A DNA stretch of 64,000 nt. It comes from Lachnospiraceae bacterium (GTDB lineage: Bacteria > Bacillota > Clostridia > Lachnospirales > Lachnospiraceae). The stretch covers positions 1 through 64,000 of the forward strand of contig JAGACK010000008.1 in NCBI GenBank assembly GCA_017614155.1. Reading direction: 5' to 3'. The position numbers were made by a program, and so were the translations under genes. The notes below the pieces were generated by a model. The model had not been told where the DNA came from. It saw nothing but the letters and a program-made list of their open reading frames with translations, and did no database searches. Positions 54,704-64,000 of the stretch are shown one piece after another (position 1 is the stretch's first letter; every line of letters starts with the position of its first letter).

Positions 54704-54745
54704 ATAAAAACAAAGCTGAAGCTCATGTCTCGCTTCAGCTCTGCT
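54704..54745 (-). terminator. Terminator of the HtrA gene
   Basis: Perfect stem AGCTGAAGC/GCTTCAGCT (54714-54722 and 54732-54740) followed on the minus strand by TTTGTTTTTATA. It may also end the plus-strand run, although no T-run is present that way. Confidence 0.7.
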
Positions 54746-54775
54746 CTATTATATATGCGACAATGGAAAACTGTT

Positions 54776-56179
54776 TTATGTATCCGATTTAGCTCCTAAA
54801 GTCACGGTATGCTTTTCTTCGGCATAGCCTCCGTCCTTCTGTGTCTGAACCGTTATCTCAACCTTATCTCCGGCCTCATAGTATTCCATGAGATCCTTCA
54901 GCTCCTCCATGCTGCTCACGGACTGCCCGTCAAACTTTGTGATGATATCGCCCTTTTTCAGTCCGCCTTCATCTGCTGCAGATCCTTCCTCAACCTGTGC
55001 CAGATATATGCCCTCCGGCATGTCGTAGGTAGAGGCGACATCCTTGGCCACGGCAACACCGGCTATTCCCAGATAAGCCTGTTTCCCTTCTTCGGCCTTC
55101 TTTTTGGTCGTCTTGTTCATGAGTTCTTCGATGATAGGCTTTGCGGTAGAAATGGGAATCGCATACCCCATTCCTTCTATGCCGTTTCCACCGGCCTTTG
55201 CCTCATTTATACCTATGAGCTCACCGTCTATATTGAGAAGAGCTCCTCCTGAATTGCCCGGATTGATAGCAGCATCTGTCTGGATCAGCTCATGGGTTCC
55301 GTTATCCAGCTCCAGCTCACGGTTCAGCGCGCTCACTATACCGGTTGTGACAGACTGACCATACCCCAGCGCATTTCCTATAGCTATGACCGGCTCTCCG
55401 ACTGAAAGCTTGTCGCTGTCACCAAGGGTGGCGATCTTTATGGCATCTATGGTATTCTCTGACAGGCTGTCAAAATTCACGGCGATCACTGCTATATCGG
55501 CATTCTTGTCCTGTCCCTTGAAATTTGCCTCGGCAACGCTGCCATCCACAAACTGCACCGAAAGAGTTGTCGCGTCAGACACAACATGCTCATTTGTTAC
55601 TATCAGGAGCTCGTCGTCATTTTCACCGACGATGATACCCGATCCTGAAGCCTCGCTCTGCTGCTGTATCTCCTGCCCGAACCAGGTCCTGCCCGTAATG
55701 ACCATATCGTTTGTGATCGCTACTACTGCAGGAGTCACATCTGCTGCAACCTCTGTTACATCAGTAACTGTGGATACAGAGGAACCTGCAGTGGTCGTTG
55801 TCACCTTCCTGCCTGTAGTCCCTGCGTTTTCAACGGTCTTCACTTCACTCTTTACGGACGCATTACCCGTTTCGGCTGATGTGACTTCCTGCGTATCCGC
55901 AACCGTCTTTGTCAGGACATTTACCAGATAGAACGCTCCGCCTGCACAGAGCCCAAAGATCAGGCCCAGCGCTACGCTCACAAGCGCCTTGCGGAAAAAT
56001 CCCGGTTTCCTGTTCTGTTTTTTCGGGGGTTCCTTTATCGAAGGACCTTCAGGGATGTGAACACCCGCTCCGGGCGTGCCCGTATACTGATAGGATGTGT
56101 AGTGTGGTCTTGGAACCACCGGTGTGTTTTCTGTTCTTTCTTCTCTTATCTCATTATCATCTTCATACATATTCTTCAC
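54776..56179 (-). CDS. HtrA/DegP-like serine protease
   Basis: 467 residues. A cytoplasmic Pro/Thr-rich start is followed by one helix (FRKALVSVALGLIFGLCAGGAFYL, about 65-90), so it is anchored with the protease outside. Trypsin-like motifs are TNEHVV (His), NADIAVIAV (Asp) and NPGNSGGALL (Ser). A PDZ domain at about 370-460 includes GGLKKGDIITKFDGQSV. It degrades misfolded envelope proteins. No CesS-type two-component genes lie next to it. Confidence 0.92.
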   Translation of the reverse strand: MKNMYEDDNEIREERTENTPVVPRPHYTSYQYTGTPGAGVHIPEGPSIKEPPKKQNRKPGFFRKALVSVALGLIFGLCAGGAFYLVNVLTKTVADTQEVTSAETGNASVKSEVKTVENAGTTGRKVTTTTAGSSVSTVTDVTEVAADVTPAVVAITNDMVITGRTWFGQEIQQQSEASGSGIIVGENDDELLIVTNEHVVSDATTLSVQFVDGSVAEANFKGQDKNADIAVIAVNFDSLSENTIDAIKIATLGDSDKLSVGEPVIAIGNALGYGQSVTTGIVSALNRELELDNGTHELIQTDAAINPGNSGGALLNIDGELIGINEAKAGGNGIEGMGYAIPISTAKPIIEELMNKTTKKKAEEGKQAYLGIAGVAVAKDVASTYDMPEGIYLAQVEEGSAADEGGLKKGDIITKFDGQSVSSMEELKDLMEYYEAGDKVEITVQTQKDGGYAEEKHTVTLGAKSDT

Positions 56180-56299
56180 CTTCTTCTTTCTATCACGACG
56201 GACCGGAAGATCCGGCCCGTCTCTTCTGCTGTTGAAGATAAGTATATTTTTGAATTGTGTTTTAATTGTGAAGAAGATATATAAAAAATGTGTTCAGAT

Positions 56300-57346
56300 C
56301 TAATAGGCTTTCAGTTCCTTCCACAGACTTGAAAGCTTATCGGTAGTCTCGACCGGAAGGCTTGTATATATCTCGCAGTTTTCAAGCATATCGGCGGGAG
56401 GGACAAGAGCTTCGGATGCCTTCTCTTCACGGGTCAGCGCCTCGTTTACTGCTGTTACCGGCGAGGAATATCTGACCTCCTCAAAATTCGCCCTTGCAAT
56501 ATCTTCCCTGCACAGATAATCAAGGAATTTTTTTGCGCTTTCCGTGTTATCACACTCCTTCGTGATACCCCAGCAGTCTATCCATATATTCGTTCCCTCT
56601 TTAGGTATACAGTATGCCAGCGAAGGATCCTCTTCGCAGGCATAAAGCGCCTCACCGGAATAAACAACACCGGCAGCCGCATTGCCGGCCAGGATCTCAT
56701 CCCTTACTTCATCAACAAGATAGGACTGCACATCCTTCTTCTGCCGAATCAGAACCTCCTGGGCTTTTTCGAGTTCTTTTTCATCCGTGGTGTTCATTGA
56801 AAGCCCCAGATATTTAAGCGCTGCCATGAAGGCATCCCTCATGCTGTTCTGCATGATGATCTGTCCCGAAAGACTTCCGTCAAAAAGCGGCGTCCATGAA
56901 TCTATCTTTCCCCCGGTTTTCCGGGGATCATACAGGATACCCACCGTACCCCAGAAATAAGGAACTACGTATTTATTATCCGGATCAAAAGATCGCGTCA
57001 TCTTCCAGTATTCTTCACCAATTCCTTTGGTGTTTTCCATGGAGTCCATGTCTATGCCGACAAGCTCATCCTCGTCTATGAGCCTTTGCAGCATATATTC
57101 CGATGTGCACAGGACATCGTATTTTATCGCCTTGGATTTGTATTTGGTATACAGTTCCTCGGGAGTGGGCACCTCTTCATAGATCACCTCTATCCCGGTT
57201 TCCTTTTCAAAGCTGTCCAGCACATCCGTATCGATATACATCCCGTAATTAAGAACCGTGATCGACTCCTTTTTCTGATGCGAGCATCCTGATAATAAGA
57301 ACACTGCTGCGGACAGTGATAACAGCAGTACAATATATTTTTTCAT
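56300..57346 (-). CDS. PotD-like polyamine-binding lipoprotein
   Basis: 348 residues from the ATG at 57346 (GGAGAAAAAGGAT upstream); the frame extends 12 codons without a site. Lipobox LLSGCS, then LNYGMYIDTDVLDSFEKETGIEV, YDVLCTSEYMLQRL, YWGTVGILYDP-like YFWGTVGILYD, NSMRDAFMAAL and NIWIDCWGI, all typical of spermidine/putrescine-binding PotD. potA, potB and potC are absent from the flanks, so it is an orphan subunit here or serves an unlinked transporter. Confidence 0.85.
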   Translation of the reverse strand: MKKYIVLLLSLSAAVFLLSGCSHQKKESITVLNYGMYIDTDVLDSFEKETGIEVIYEEVPTPEELYTKYKSKAIKYDVLCTSEYMLQRLIDEDELVGIDMDSMENTKGIGEEYWKMTRSFDPDNKYVVPYFWGTVGILYDPRKTGGKIDSWTPLFDGSLSGQIIMQNSMRDAFMAALKYLGLSMNTTDEKELEKAQEVLIRQKKDVQSYLVDEVRDEILAGNAAAGVVYSGEALYACEEDPSLAYCIPKEGTNIWIDCWGITKECDNTESAKKFLDYLCREDIARANFEEVRYSSPVTAVNEALTREEKASEALVPPADMLENCEIYTSLPVETTDKLSSLWKELKAY

Positions 57347-57441
57347 ATCCTTTTTCTCCGTTCTTTTCCCCGGCCTGAACACATTTTGAACCCTTCAATC
57401 CGGGATGTGGTTATGATGGGATTATACCATATCTTGTATAT

Positions 57442-57470
57442 TTGACAAACATGATATATCAAGTTATAGT
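57442..57470 (+). promoter_or_regulatory. Sigma-A promoter of the LCP gene
   Basis: TTGACA (57442-57447), a 17-base spacer and TATAGT (57465-57470). The start codon is 36 bases further, preceded by AAGGA. Confidence 0.8.
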
Positions 57471-57506
57471 GTTTAATAGTTTTGTAACATTTTAAGGACG
57501 ATAATT

Positions 57507-58586
57507 ATGGCATCAGGAAGAAATCGGAAAAGGTCAAAAAAAAGGCGTCAGCGTACCATATTGCTGGTCTTTGAGGTTATCGTATTCATCGGGCTCATCG
57601 CAGCTCTTTTTATTGCCCTCAAATGGGACCGCGTCGACAAAGATAAGCTGGAAGAAAGCGAAATATACTACAATGAAGAGCTCATAGCCAAGATGGAGGA
57701 GCAGAACAGCCCGACCTTCAACACGATGAAGGGTTTCAAGAACATAGCCCTGTTCGGTGTCGATGCGGGCGAAACAAGGACAGACTCGATCATCATCGCT
57801 TCTCTCGATCAGGAGACCGGCAACATCAAGCTTTGCTCCGTATACAGGGACACTTACCTGAATCTTGGGAATGATACTTATAATAAAGCCAACTCAGCCT
57901 ATGCTTACGGCGGGCCGGAGCAGGCCATCAAGATGCTGAACATGAACCTGGACATGAACATAGATGACTACATCACGGTCAATTTCCAGGGACTTGAGGA
58001 TGTTATAAACGATCTTGGCGGAGTAGAGATAGATGTCCAGGATGTTGAGATTCCCTTCCTGAACGACTACCAGACAAGCATCGTACAGGGACTCGGCGGC
58101 GGAAAGCCTACCGGTGAAAAAATCATACCCGTAACCACTCCCGGCCTGCAGACCCTGAACGGACTTCAGGCAACAGCATACTGCAGGATCAGATATACAA
58201 GGGGTGATGACTTCAGGAGAACAGAAAGACAGAGAGCAGTCCTGCAGCAGATCGCCCTGAAGGCAAAGGCTTCAAACCCCGCAACCTTAAACCAGATAAT
58301 CAATGATGTCCTTCCCAAGGTAAAGACCAGCATGACTGCAGCCGAATTTGCCGAGTATGCATCCCGGGCCGCGACGCTGAATGTTGTAGACACAGGCGGT
58401 TTTCCTTTCGACAGGGTAACAGGAAACATGGGCAAGGCCGGAAGCAGCGTTGTCGCAGACGATCTTGAAAACAATGTAGTAAAGCTTCATGAGTTTTTCT
58501 TTAATGAAGCCGGCTATGTTCCCACGACTACAGTCAGAGAGATAAGCAACAAGATACGAAACGACAGAAGCAGCTACGGGGTATGA
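57507..58586 (+). CDS. LytR-CpsA-Psr family polymer ligase
   Basis: 359 residues: a basic cytoplasmic start, one helix (about 17-42) and an external LCP domain. The conserved pyrophosphate-binding residues are seen in NIALFGVDAGETRTDSI, LCSVYRDTYL and RIRYTRGDDFRRTERQR; LNGLQATAYCRIRY is the family signature. LCP enzymes transfer lipid-linked polymers such as teichoic acid or capsule to peptidoglycan. The next gene overlaps (ATGA), linking it to the polysaccharide cluster. Confidence 0.93.
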   Translation: MASGRNRKRSKKRRQRTILLVFEVIVFIGLIAALFIALKWDRVDKDKLEESEIYYNEELIAKMEEQNSPTFNTMKGFKNIALFGVDAGETRTDSIIIASLDQETGNIKLCSVYRDTYLNLGNDTYNKANSAYAYGGPEQAIKMLNMNLDMNIDDYITVNFQGLEDVINDLGGVEIDVQDVEIPFLNDYQTSIVQGLGGGKPTGEKIIPVTTPGLQTLNGLQATAYCRIRYTRGDDFRRTERQRAVLQQIALKAKASNPATLNQIINDVLPKVKTSMTAAEFAEYASRAATLNVVDTGGFPFDRVTGNMGKAGSSVVADDLENNVVKLHEFFFNEAGYVPTTTVREISNKIRNDRSSYGV

Positions 58587-59548
58587 TGCGCATGAAAGAA
58601 ACCCATGTCGATATAGCTATCCCGGTCTATCATCCGGATGACAACTTTGCCGATGTCATCAGAAAGCTTGAATTTCAGGATATCCGGCCTTGCAGGATCA
58701 TCCTCATCCATACCGTGGATGAAGGAGCCGCAGATCTTGAAGATCTGACATCCGAATTTGAAAATGTCGAAATACATACCATAAAAAAAGAAGATTTCGA
58801 TCACGGAAAGACGCGAAATAAGGCGGCATCGTACAGCGATGCGCCTTATCTTATATTTATGACCATGGATGCCATTCCCGCGGATCCGCATCTTGTCAGC
58901 AACCTGCTTAAACCTATGGCAGAAAAAAATGTTGCCGTATCCTATGCCAGACAGCTTCCCAAAGAGGGCTGTGCGGCGCTCGAAAAGATCAACAGGAGTT
59001 TTAATTATCCCGACTCCGATATCAAAAAAGGAAAAGAGGACTTGGAAAGGCTTGGCGTGAAGACTTTTTTCTGCTCCAATGCCTGTGCCTGCTATAACAG
59101 GGAAGTCTTTGATCTGCTGGGCGGTTTTGTGGATGAAACGATCTTTAATGAAGATATGATTTATGCTTCAAAAGCCGTGAAAGCAGGCTACTATATCTAT
59201 TATACGGCAAAGGCCTGCGTATACCACAGCCATAACTACTCTCTGTCGGAACAGTATCACAGAAATTTCGATCTCGGGGTATCACAGGCAGAACATCCCG
59301 AAGTCTTTGAGGGTATCTCCTCCGAAAGTGAAGGAATGAAGCTTGTAAGAAAAACTATCCTGTCTCTTGCACGCGAAAAAAAGCTGTATCTCCTTCCCGG
59401 ATTTATTTTATTCTGCGCAGCCAGATATCTGGGATTCAGAAAAGGAAAAAGATTTGATAAAATGTCCCGGAAAGCCGTACTGAAAATGACTGCCAATCCG
59501 GATTATTTTCTGAAAAAGTGGAGCATGACAGATCCGGTCCGGAATTAA
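58583..59548 (+). CDS. GT2 glycosyltransferase, rhamnosyltransferase-like
   Basis: 321 residues. DIAIPVYHPDDN, then HGKTRNKAA and FMTMDAIPADPHL with the D-x-A replacing the usual D-x-D, SNACACYNREVF, NEDMIYASKAVKAGYYIYY, and HSHNYSLSEQYHRNFDLGV; these match rhamnosyl GT2 enzymes. A C-terminal helix region (LLPGFILFCAARYLG) may associate with membrane. The start is coupled to the LCP stop; its end overlaps the convergent sugar transferase gene by 4 bases. Confidence 0.88.
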   Translation: MMRMKETHVDIAIPVYHPDDNFADVIRKLEFQDIRPCRIILIHTVDEGAADLEDLTSEFENVEIHTIKKEDFDHGKTRNKAASYSDAPYLIFMTMDAIPADPHLVSNLLKPMAEKNVAVSYARQLPKEGCAALEKINRSFNYPDSDIKKGKEDLERLGVKTFFCSNACACYNREVFDLLGGFVDETIFNEDMIYASKAVKAGYYIYYTAKACVYHSHNYSLSEQYHRNFDLGVSQAEHPEVFEGISSESEGMKLVRKTILSLAREKKLYLLPGFILFCAARYLGFRKGKRFDKMSRKAVLKMTANPDYFLKKWSMTDPVRN

Positions 59549-60948
59549 TAGGCATTCTTGTTGATGAAGCCGTGAAACAGTGTCATCAGCATGATCTTGA
59601 TGTCAAACATCATCGTCCAGTTTTCTATATAATAGATATCATATTCTATGCGTCGTCTGATCGAGGTATTCCCTCTCAGTCCGTTTACCTGTGCCCAGCC
59701 GGTTACACCCGGCCTGACTTGGTGTTTTACCATGTATCTTGGGATTGATTCCCTGAACTGATCCACAAACTGAGGTCTTTCCGGTCTCGGACCGACAATG
59801 CTCATATCCCCCTTTAAAACATTGAAGAACTGGGGAAGTTCATCCATACTCGTCATGCGCAGCACCCTTCCGACCTTTGTGACTCTAGGGTCATTCTCCG
59901 TGGTCCATGCCTTTGCTTCCTTGTCCGGCTTCTGAACCTTCATGGAACGGAATTTATACATCCTGAAGGTCTTATTATGCAGGCCCACCCTTTCCTGTGA
60001 AAAGATCACCGGACCGGGTGAAGAAAACTTTACGGCTATAGCGGATATGAGCATGATGGGTGAAAAAAGGATCAGCATGAAGATGGATCCTATGATATCC
60101 ACGATCCTCTTTGCGATGACATTCATGGTATTTGTCAGCGGCACATGCCTGATATTTATGATGGGCAGGCCGTCCAGATCCTCCATATAAGGTCTTGACG
60201 GGATTACCCTGTTGTAATCGGGGATGAATTTCGTATGCACCCCGCTCTTTTCGCAGAGGCTTACTATCCTCTCCAGCTTGCCGTATTCGTCAAGGCTGAG
60301 GGTTATGGCTATCTCATCAAGCTTGTTTTCAGGGAGGATTATGTCCAGATTTCCTATGCTGCCCAGGACCTTGACACCCTTGTACATCGTTCCGGCTTCG
60401 ACCCTGTCATCAAGAATTCCTCTGACCACATATCCCCACTGCGGATTAACCCTTATCCTGTTGATGTATTCCTCAGCCGATCTTGAGTAACCGACCAGGA
60501 GCACATGCTTCAGATTGTAGCCCTTTCTCCTGATAAACCGGAGCAGGTACCTGACTGCATTTCTGACAAATGTCTCTGCAAGGACATTTACAAAGAAATA
60601 TATCGCTATCATGGAACGGGCGAAGTCAGGCTGGTTTATGACATAAAGGACTGAGATGAACGCAATCAGCAGTATCGCGTTGGCATAGACGATATTTATG
60701 AATTCCCTCTTCCTTCCGGAAACCCTTTTGGAACTGTACAGATCGAACTGATTATATAGAAGGAGACATGCAGGCACCAGAAAAGGAAGCGCCACCATAT
60801 ATGTCGAAAACGGCAGATGGTATATCCTTCTGTCTGCAAGCGGCGATTCAAATCTTATGAAATATGAAGCAATGTATGCTGATGCCGTAACCAGCGCATC
60901 CAGCACGACATGCAGCCTGTTAAACAGCCTCTGGTTATCCTTGATCAT
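59545..60948 (-). CDS. Polyprenyl-phosphate glycosyl-1-phosphate transferase (WbaP/WcaJ type)
   Basis: 467 residues: five helices at the N-terminus, a Rossmann-like middle domain (HVLLVGYSRSAEEYI, VRGILDDRVEAGT), and the catalytic C-terminal bacterial sugar transferase domain with RVGLHNKTFRMYKFRSMKV, RMTSMDELPQFFNVLKGDMSIVGPRPERP and RPGVTGWAQVNG. It attaches the first sugar phosphate to undecaprenyl phosphate, starting a repeat unit. Coupled to the GT2 gene upstream (ATGA). Confidence 0.93.
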   Translation of the reverse strand: MIKDNQRLFNRLHVVLDALVTASAYIASYFIRFESPLADRRIYHLPFSTYMVALPFLVPACLLLYNQFDLYSSKRVSGRKREFINIVYANAILLIAFISVLYVINQPDFARSMIAIYFFVNVLAETFVRNAVRYLLRFIRRKGYNLKHVLLVGYSRSAEEYINRIRVNPQWGYVVRGILDDRVEAGTMYKGVKVLGSIGNLDIILPENKLDEIAITLSLDEYGKLERIVSLCEKSGVHTKFIPDYNRVIPSRPYMEDLDGLPIINIRHVPLTNTMNVIAKRIVDIIGSIFMLILFSPIMLISAIAVKFSSPGPVIFSQERVGLHNKTFRMYKFRSMKVQKPDKEAKAWTTENDPRVTKVGRVLRMTSMDELPQFFNVLKGDMSIVGPRPERPQFVDQFRESIPRYMVKHQVRPGVTGWAQVNGLRGNTSIRRRIEYDIYYIENWTMMFDIKIMLMTLFHGFINKNAY

Positions 60949-61907
60949 ATGAAATCCACGATCCTCTTAAAAATATTCAGCCACAGCTCAAGCTGGATAC
61001 GAACATAGTTCTTCAGGTTGTATCTTGAATAAGGATACTTCCTTCCCTCCCTGCAAAGGATATATCCTCTTTTCAGACCGGACAGATATGCTCTCGGGTG
61101 CCCGATCACTGTAAAGAATACTATCTTTATGAAAAAACCCGCAAGCAGAAAAGGAAGATTCAGTATTATCTGCAGTACAGGCATATTTTTCATTATGATA
61201 TACATGTTGTTTCTTGCGGAAAGCCTGATCTTGAAGTCATTGTATCTTGAGCCCGAAACAGCCGATCCGGCATGGTACACCACTGCCTTTGGACAGTACA
61301 CATTCCTGTATCCCATGATCCTGGCCCTGTAGCCTATATCCACATCCTCAAGGTATGCAAAATGAAATTCGTCAAACCAGCCGATCTCATCCAGGATCTT
61401 TCTGCTGTAGATCGACGCGCCTGCGCAGGAGGCAAAAATGTTGCAGGGCCTCTCATATCTTGTCCTTTTCTTTCCCTTTCCTCTCGCAAAAGCCCAGCCC
61501 AGAGCGCAGTACAGATCTCCGGCTCCGTCTATCCTGTCGGGATTGCTCATCTGCAGCATCTTTGCGGAAGCGGAAAAGATCCTCTCATCCCCGCTTACGG
61601 CCTCGAAAAGCCTGCTGACAAAGTCCTTTTCCACCCTTGTGTCATTATTCAGCAGTATCACATAGGGGGCTTCAGAGAGTTTAAGTCCCTCGTTCACTGC
61701 CCTTGAAAAACCGAAATTCTCGGAAAGCAGCTTTAATGTTATCTCAGGATACTCATTCTTAACTATATCCGCGCTGCCGTCCGTTGAACAGTTATCAACC
61801 ACCAGGATCTCAAGATCGTCAAAATCCTGTTCCTTCAGGCTGTCAAGACAGCCTCTGATATATTCTCCCCCGTTATAGTTCGGTATGATAATACTGACTG
61901 TACTCAT
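60945..61907 (-). CDS. GT2 glycosyltransferase
   Basis: 320 residues. SIIIPNYNGGEYIRGCLDSL, LVVDNCSTDGSADIV, LLNNDTRVEKDF with the D-x-R, CAGASIYSRKILDEIGWFDE and YLEDVDIGYRARIMGY define GT2 of the WcaA/rhamnosyl kind. The last 100 residues are hydrophobic with a likely membrane-associated part (ILNLPFLLAGFFIKIVFF). Coupled on both sides by 4-base overlaps in the exopolysaccharide run. Confidence 0.9.
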   Translation of the reverse strand: MSTVSIIIPNYNGGEYIRGCLDSLKEQDFDDLEILVVDNCSTDGSADIVKNEYPEITLKLLSENFGFSRAVNEGLKLSEAPYVILLNNDTRVEKDFVSRLFEAVSGDERIFSASAKMLQMSNPDRIDGAGDLYCALGWAFARGKGKKRTRYERPCNIFASCAGASIYSRKILDEIGWFDEFHFAYLEDVDIGYRARIMGYRNVYCPKAVVYHAGSAVSGSRYNDFKIRLSARNNMYIIMKNMPVLQIILNLPFLLAGFFIKIVFFTVIGHPRAYLSGLKRGYILCREGRKYPYSRYNLKNYVRIQLELWLNIFKRIVDFI

Positions 61908-63235
61908 CTTGTTTTAACGAATTCCACCTTCGGATCTATTATGACCCTGTACCCCTGCTTTCTTATCTTTTCGCAGATCCTGTATGAATCCCCTTCCATG
62001 CATCCCAAAAGCTCATTTCTTACAACGCACGCGTATCTGGAGACAGCCTCGGTTTCCATTACCAGACCGGCGGTATTCATATATCCCGGAAGCCTGTAAT
62101 CCATCCCTGAAAAGAGGGATACTATCCTGCCATCTGCATTTTTCTCGTACCCGCTGCATATTATCTTTTTGTTTGTCCCTATGATCCTTGCTCCGACGAT
62201 GCCGATATCTTTTCTTGCAAGATATGATGAAAGAATCTTTTCATAGTTTTCCGTTACCGGTTCAAGCTTTCCGTCAACAAAAAGGGTATAGCTGTCTTTT
62301 GGTACCTCATCCTTATATATTACCCTGAAAAAGCCCCTGTGCGGAGTGTCCAGTACCTCTGTATCAAGCCCTTTCTCCTTCAGGAAATTTTTTACGGCTC
62401 TCTTTCCGCTCTCATAAGCATACACCTTTGCCATGGGATTTCCCGCGGTAGAACCCTCATGTATCCTCCAGTGATAAAGGATCCTGGGAATGTGGGCGAC
62501 CCTTCCGGTGCCTGCCATATCACAGCACCTCAATATCAAATCATGATCCTGTGCGCCGTCAAATCTCTTATTAAACCCGCCAGCCCTGCAGGCGATATCC
62601 CTTCTGACACCAAACAGATGGCAGATATAATTGTTTGAAAGCAGAAGATCCGGATCGTAATCCTTTTTTCTGTAGGGACATGTATATCTCCCGGACCCCG
62701 TCACATATTTGTCTTCATCGGTATATACCGCATCATATCCTTCATCAAATAAAGCGGCCATCCTGTAGAGAGCATCCGGCTCAAGCAGATCATCCTGATC
62801 GAGCAGCGCCACTGCATCTCCCTTTGCAGCATACAGAGCCGTATTCGAGTTGTCCGATATGCCTCCTCCCGGGATCCCTCTGACATATATGATGCGGGGA
62901 TCCTCCTTTGAGATCCTTGTGGCAAGCAGTTCCTGGGCCGGCGATCCATCTGCGAGAACAAGTTCAAAATTTCCATAGGTCTGCGCCAGCACGGAATTTA
63001 CCATCTGCCGGAAAAAAACCGGGTCCGGCTCATACACCGGCACAAGTACACTTATCTTAACCCGGAGGCGTCCGTCCCTTCTCTGCTCTTCAAGCTCTTC
63101 TTTTCCTGTCCTTTCATCTTTAAGGGAAAGACTGTATCTGATATCACCCAGTATCCTTCCCGCATGTCCCGCGGCAGCAAAAAAAGCAGGACCGGCGCCG
63201 TTCCTTTTCAGGTAATCCAAAGCCCTTCTTATCAT
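61904..63235 (-). CDS. GT2 glycosyltransferase
   Basis: 443 residues. A 60-residue N-terminal helical segment precedes the GT2 domain: VLVPVYEPDPVFFRQMVNSVLAQ, LVLADGSPAQE, LDQDDLLEPDAL (D-x-D), YTDEDKY, GGFNKRFDGAQDHDLILRC and HIPRILYHWRIHEGST. The 120 residues after that are a separate alpha/beta part. It is typical of large O-antigen/capsule GT2 enzymes; the sugar is unknown. Confidence 0.88.
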   Translation of the reverse strand: MIRRALDYLKRNGAGPAFFAAAGHAGRILGDIRYSLSLKDERTGKEELEEQRRDGRLRVKISVLVPVYEPDPVFFRQMVNSVLAQTYGNFELVLADGSPAQELLATRISKEDPRIIYVRGIPGGGISDNSNTALYAAKGDAVALLDQDDLLEPDALYRMAALFDEGYDAVYTDEDKYVTGSGRYTCPYRKKDYDPDLLLSNNYICHLFGVRRDIACRAGGFNKRFDGAQDHDLILRCCDMAGTGRVAHIPRILYHWRIHEGSTAGNPMAKVYAYESGKRAVKNFLKEKGLDTEVLDTPHRGFFRVIYKDEVPKDSYTLFVDGKLEPVTENYEKILSSYLARKDIGIVGARIIGTNKKIICSGYEKNADGRIVSLFSGMDYRLPGYMNTAGLVMETEAVSRYACVVRNELLGCMEGDSYRICEKIRKQGYRVIIDPKVEFVKTR

Positions 63236-64000
63236 CCGATTATCTCTTCCGCATCATATACCGCGACGGGCTTTTCCCTGTAGTCTCCTCTGATACTGCC
63301 GTTATCGCGCACAAATGCAAAAAGCATCTTTAATACCTTTACTGCCTGACTTGCCATCTTTACATTTGACACCTGATCGGTCTCTTTCCATGATATCGGG
63401 AAGAACCTGGCTGTCTGATTGTAATATCTTAAGGCCAGCACCATGCAGTAATTGAAGGTCAGGTCATCCGGAAACTTTTCATAGTACCTGTCCTTCAGCA
63501 TCGAAACGCTGTACATGTTCAGACCTGAACCCAGATCAAATATCCTCTGTCCTGTCGCAAACGCAAAGAGAAAATCATATACTATGTTCCCGACGGTCCT
63601 GAAGAGAGAATAGCCTTCAAGCCTTGACTGGAGCATGAATCTCGCGCCCAGGACACAGTCATAATTCCTGTAGATCCCTTTCTTCAGCACGGGAAGAAAA
63701 TCCTGTATATCCCCCTGATCATCTCCGTGAAGTACGATCACATGATCAAAACCGTTCTTTATCGCATAATCAAAGGCCACCTTGAAAGACCCGCCCAGTC
63801 CGTAGTTTTCATGGTTCCGAAAGAGCTTTAACGGCAGGCTCCAATGAGATGCTTTGTAATCAAGCACTGCTTTTTCGGTTCCGTCGGTACTCCGGTTATT
63901 CACGACTATGATCTCGCTGATATAATGCATAACAGCGGTATCTATCCTGTCGAGAACTCTCACGATCTGCTTTTCACAGTTATAGGCCGGTATGAATAAT
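63232..64000 (-). CDS. GT2 glycosyltransferase (polyprenol-phosphate type), cut at the right edge
   Basis: The frame continues to the window end; the visible start region reads LFIPAYNCEKQI before VRVLDRIDTAV, so the true start lies beyond 64000. Visible motifs: EIIVVNNRSTDGTEKAV, GLGGSFKVAFDYAI, VIVLHGDDQGDIQDFLPVL (D-x-Q in place of D-x-D) and CVLGARFM. These resemble DPM/GtrB-like GT2 enzymes that make polyprenyl-phosphate sugars. Stop overlaps the next start by 4 bases. Confidence 0.85.
   Translation of the reverse strand, partial: LFIPAYNCEKQIVRVLDRIDTAVMHYISEIIVVNNRSTDGTEKAVLDYKASHWSLPLKLFRNHENYGLGGSFKVAFDYAIKNGFDHVIVLHGDDQGDIQDFLPVLKKGIYRNYDCVLGARFMLQSRLEGYSLFRTVGNIVYDFLFAFATGQRIFDLGSGLNMYSVSMLKDRYYEKFPDDLTFNYCMVLALRYYNQTARFFPISWKETDQVSNVKMASQAVKVLKMLFAFVRDNGSIRGDYREKPVAVYDAEEIIG

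Overview
This window reads as chromosomal DNA of a Gram-positive anaerobe of the class Clostridia, most probably a Lachnospiraceae member. The grounds are the strong AGGAGG-type ribosome binding sites, sigma-A promoters, TAATG/ATGA-coupled genes, and families typical of that group: HemZ, ClpC with RadA, DUF6106, DUF3048, C_GCAxxG_C_C, a Reg_prop hybrid histidine kinase, and PD-(D/E)XK nuclease-family transposase debris. The genus cannot be fixed from sequence alone.

Layout. (1) 1-2882 is accessory and eroded: a truncated gene at the edge, a gene remnant, a GNAT toxin-like gene with a 59-codon partner and palindromic operator-like repeats, a 405-bp hairpin-rich insert between 17-bp direct repeats, and a transposase/nuclease pseudogene. 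(2) 2889-13811 (minus) is a tightly packed six-gene signalling unit: C_GCAxxG protein, membrane HD-GYP phosphodiesterase, propeller hybrid histidine kinase, response regulator, DUF3298-like lipoprotein, and a CDP-glycerol glycerophosphotransferase-like protein. (3) 13997-26240 holds metabolic, transport and surface genes on both strands: 2-hydroxyacid dehydrogenase, GH10 xylanase, histone H1-like protein, BMP lipoprotein with thioredoxin reductase, CheC, YerB-like lipoprotein, DegV, EamA exporter, NhaC antiporter, DRE-TIM aldolase and a DUF308 membrane protein. (4) A tRNA-Gly(CCC) is followed by a minus-strand housekeeping run, 26531-35094: DUF6106, guaB, permease, map, asnA, nuclease-helicase, hemZ. 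(5) 36006-41265 (minus) is dapF, clpC, a small beta-rich protein and radA; dapF carries an amber codon at position 7. (6) 41362-47544 (minus) encodes a large FnIII-rich amidase, a lipoprotein and a secreted GHL10 glycosidase. (7) 47791-54699 (plus) is an FAD oxidoreductase followed by a coupled clpX / miniature signal peptidase II / carbamate-kinase-like / MBOAT / SGNH-like run. (8) 54776-64000 carries HtrA, an orphan PotD, and then an LCP ligase and glycosyltransferases with a polyprenyl-phosphate sugar transferase, which is the edge of an exopolysaccharide locus running off the right end.

How they fit together. Much of the window concerns the cell envelope: diaminopimelate for peptidoglycan (dapF), a peptidoglycan amidase, surface O-acylation (MBOAT plus SGNH), polymer attachment (LCP), polysaccharide assembly, and protein quality control (ClpC, ClpX, HtrA). 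No CRISPR array and no complete insertion sequence was seen. The points most worth checking are the dapF nonsense codon, the toxin pair with its unfamiliar small partner, and the hairpin-rich insert beside it.
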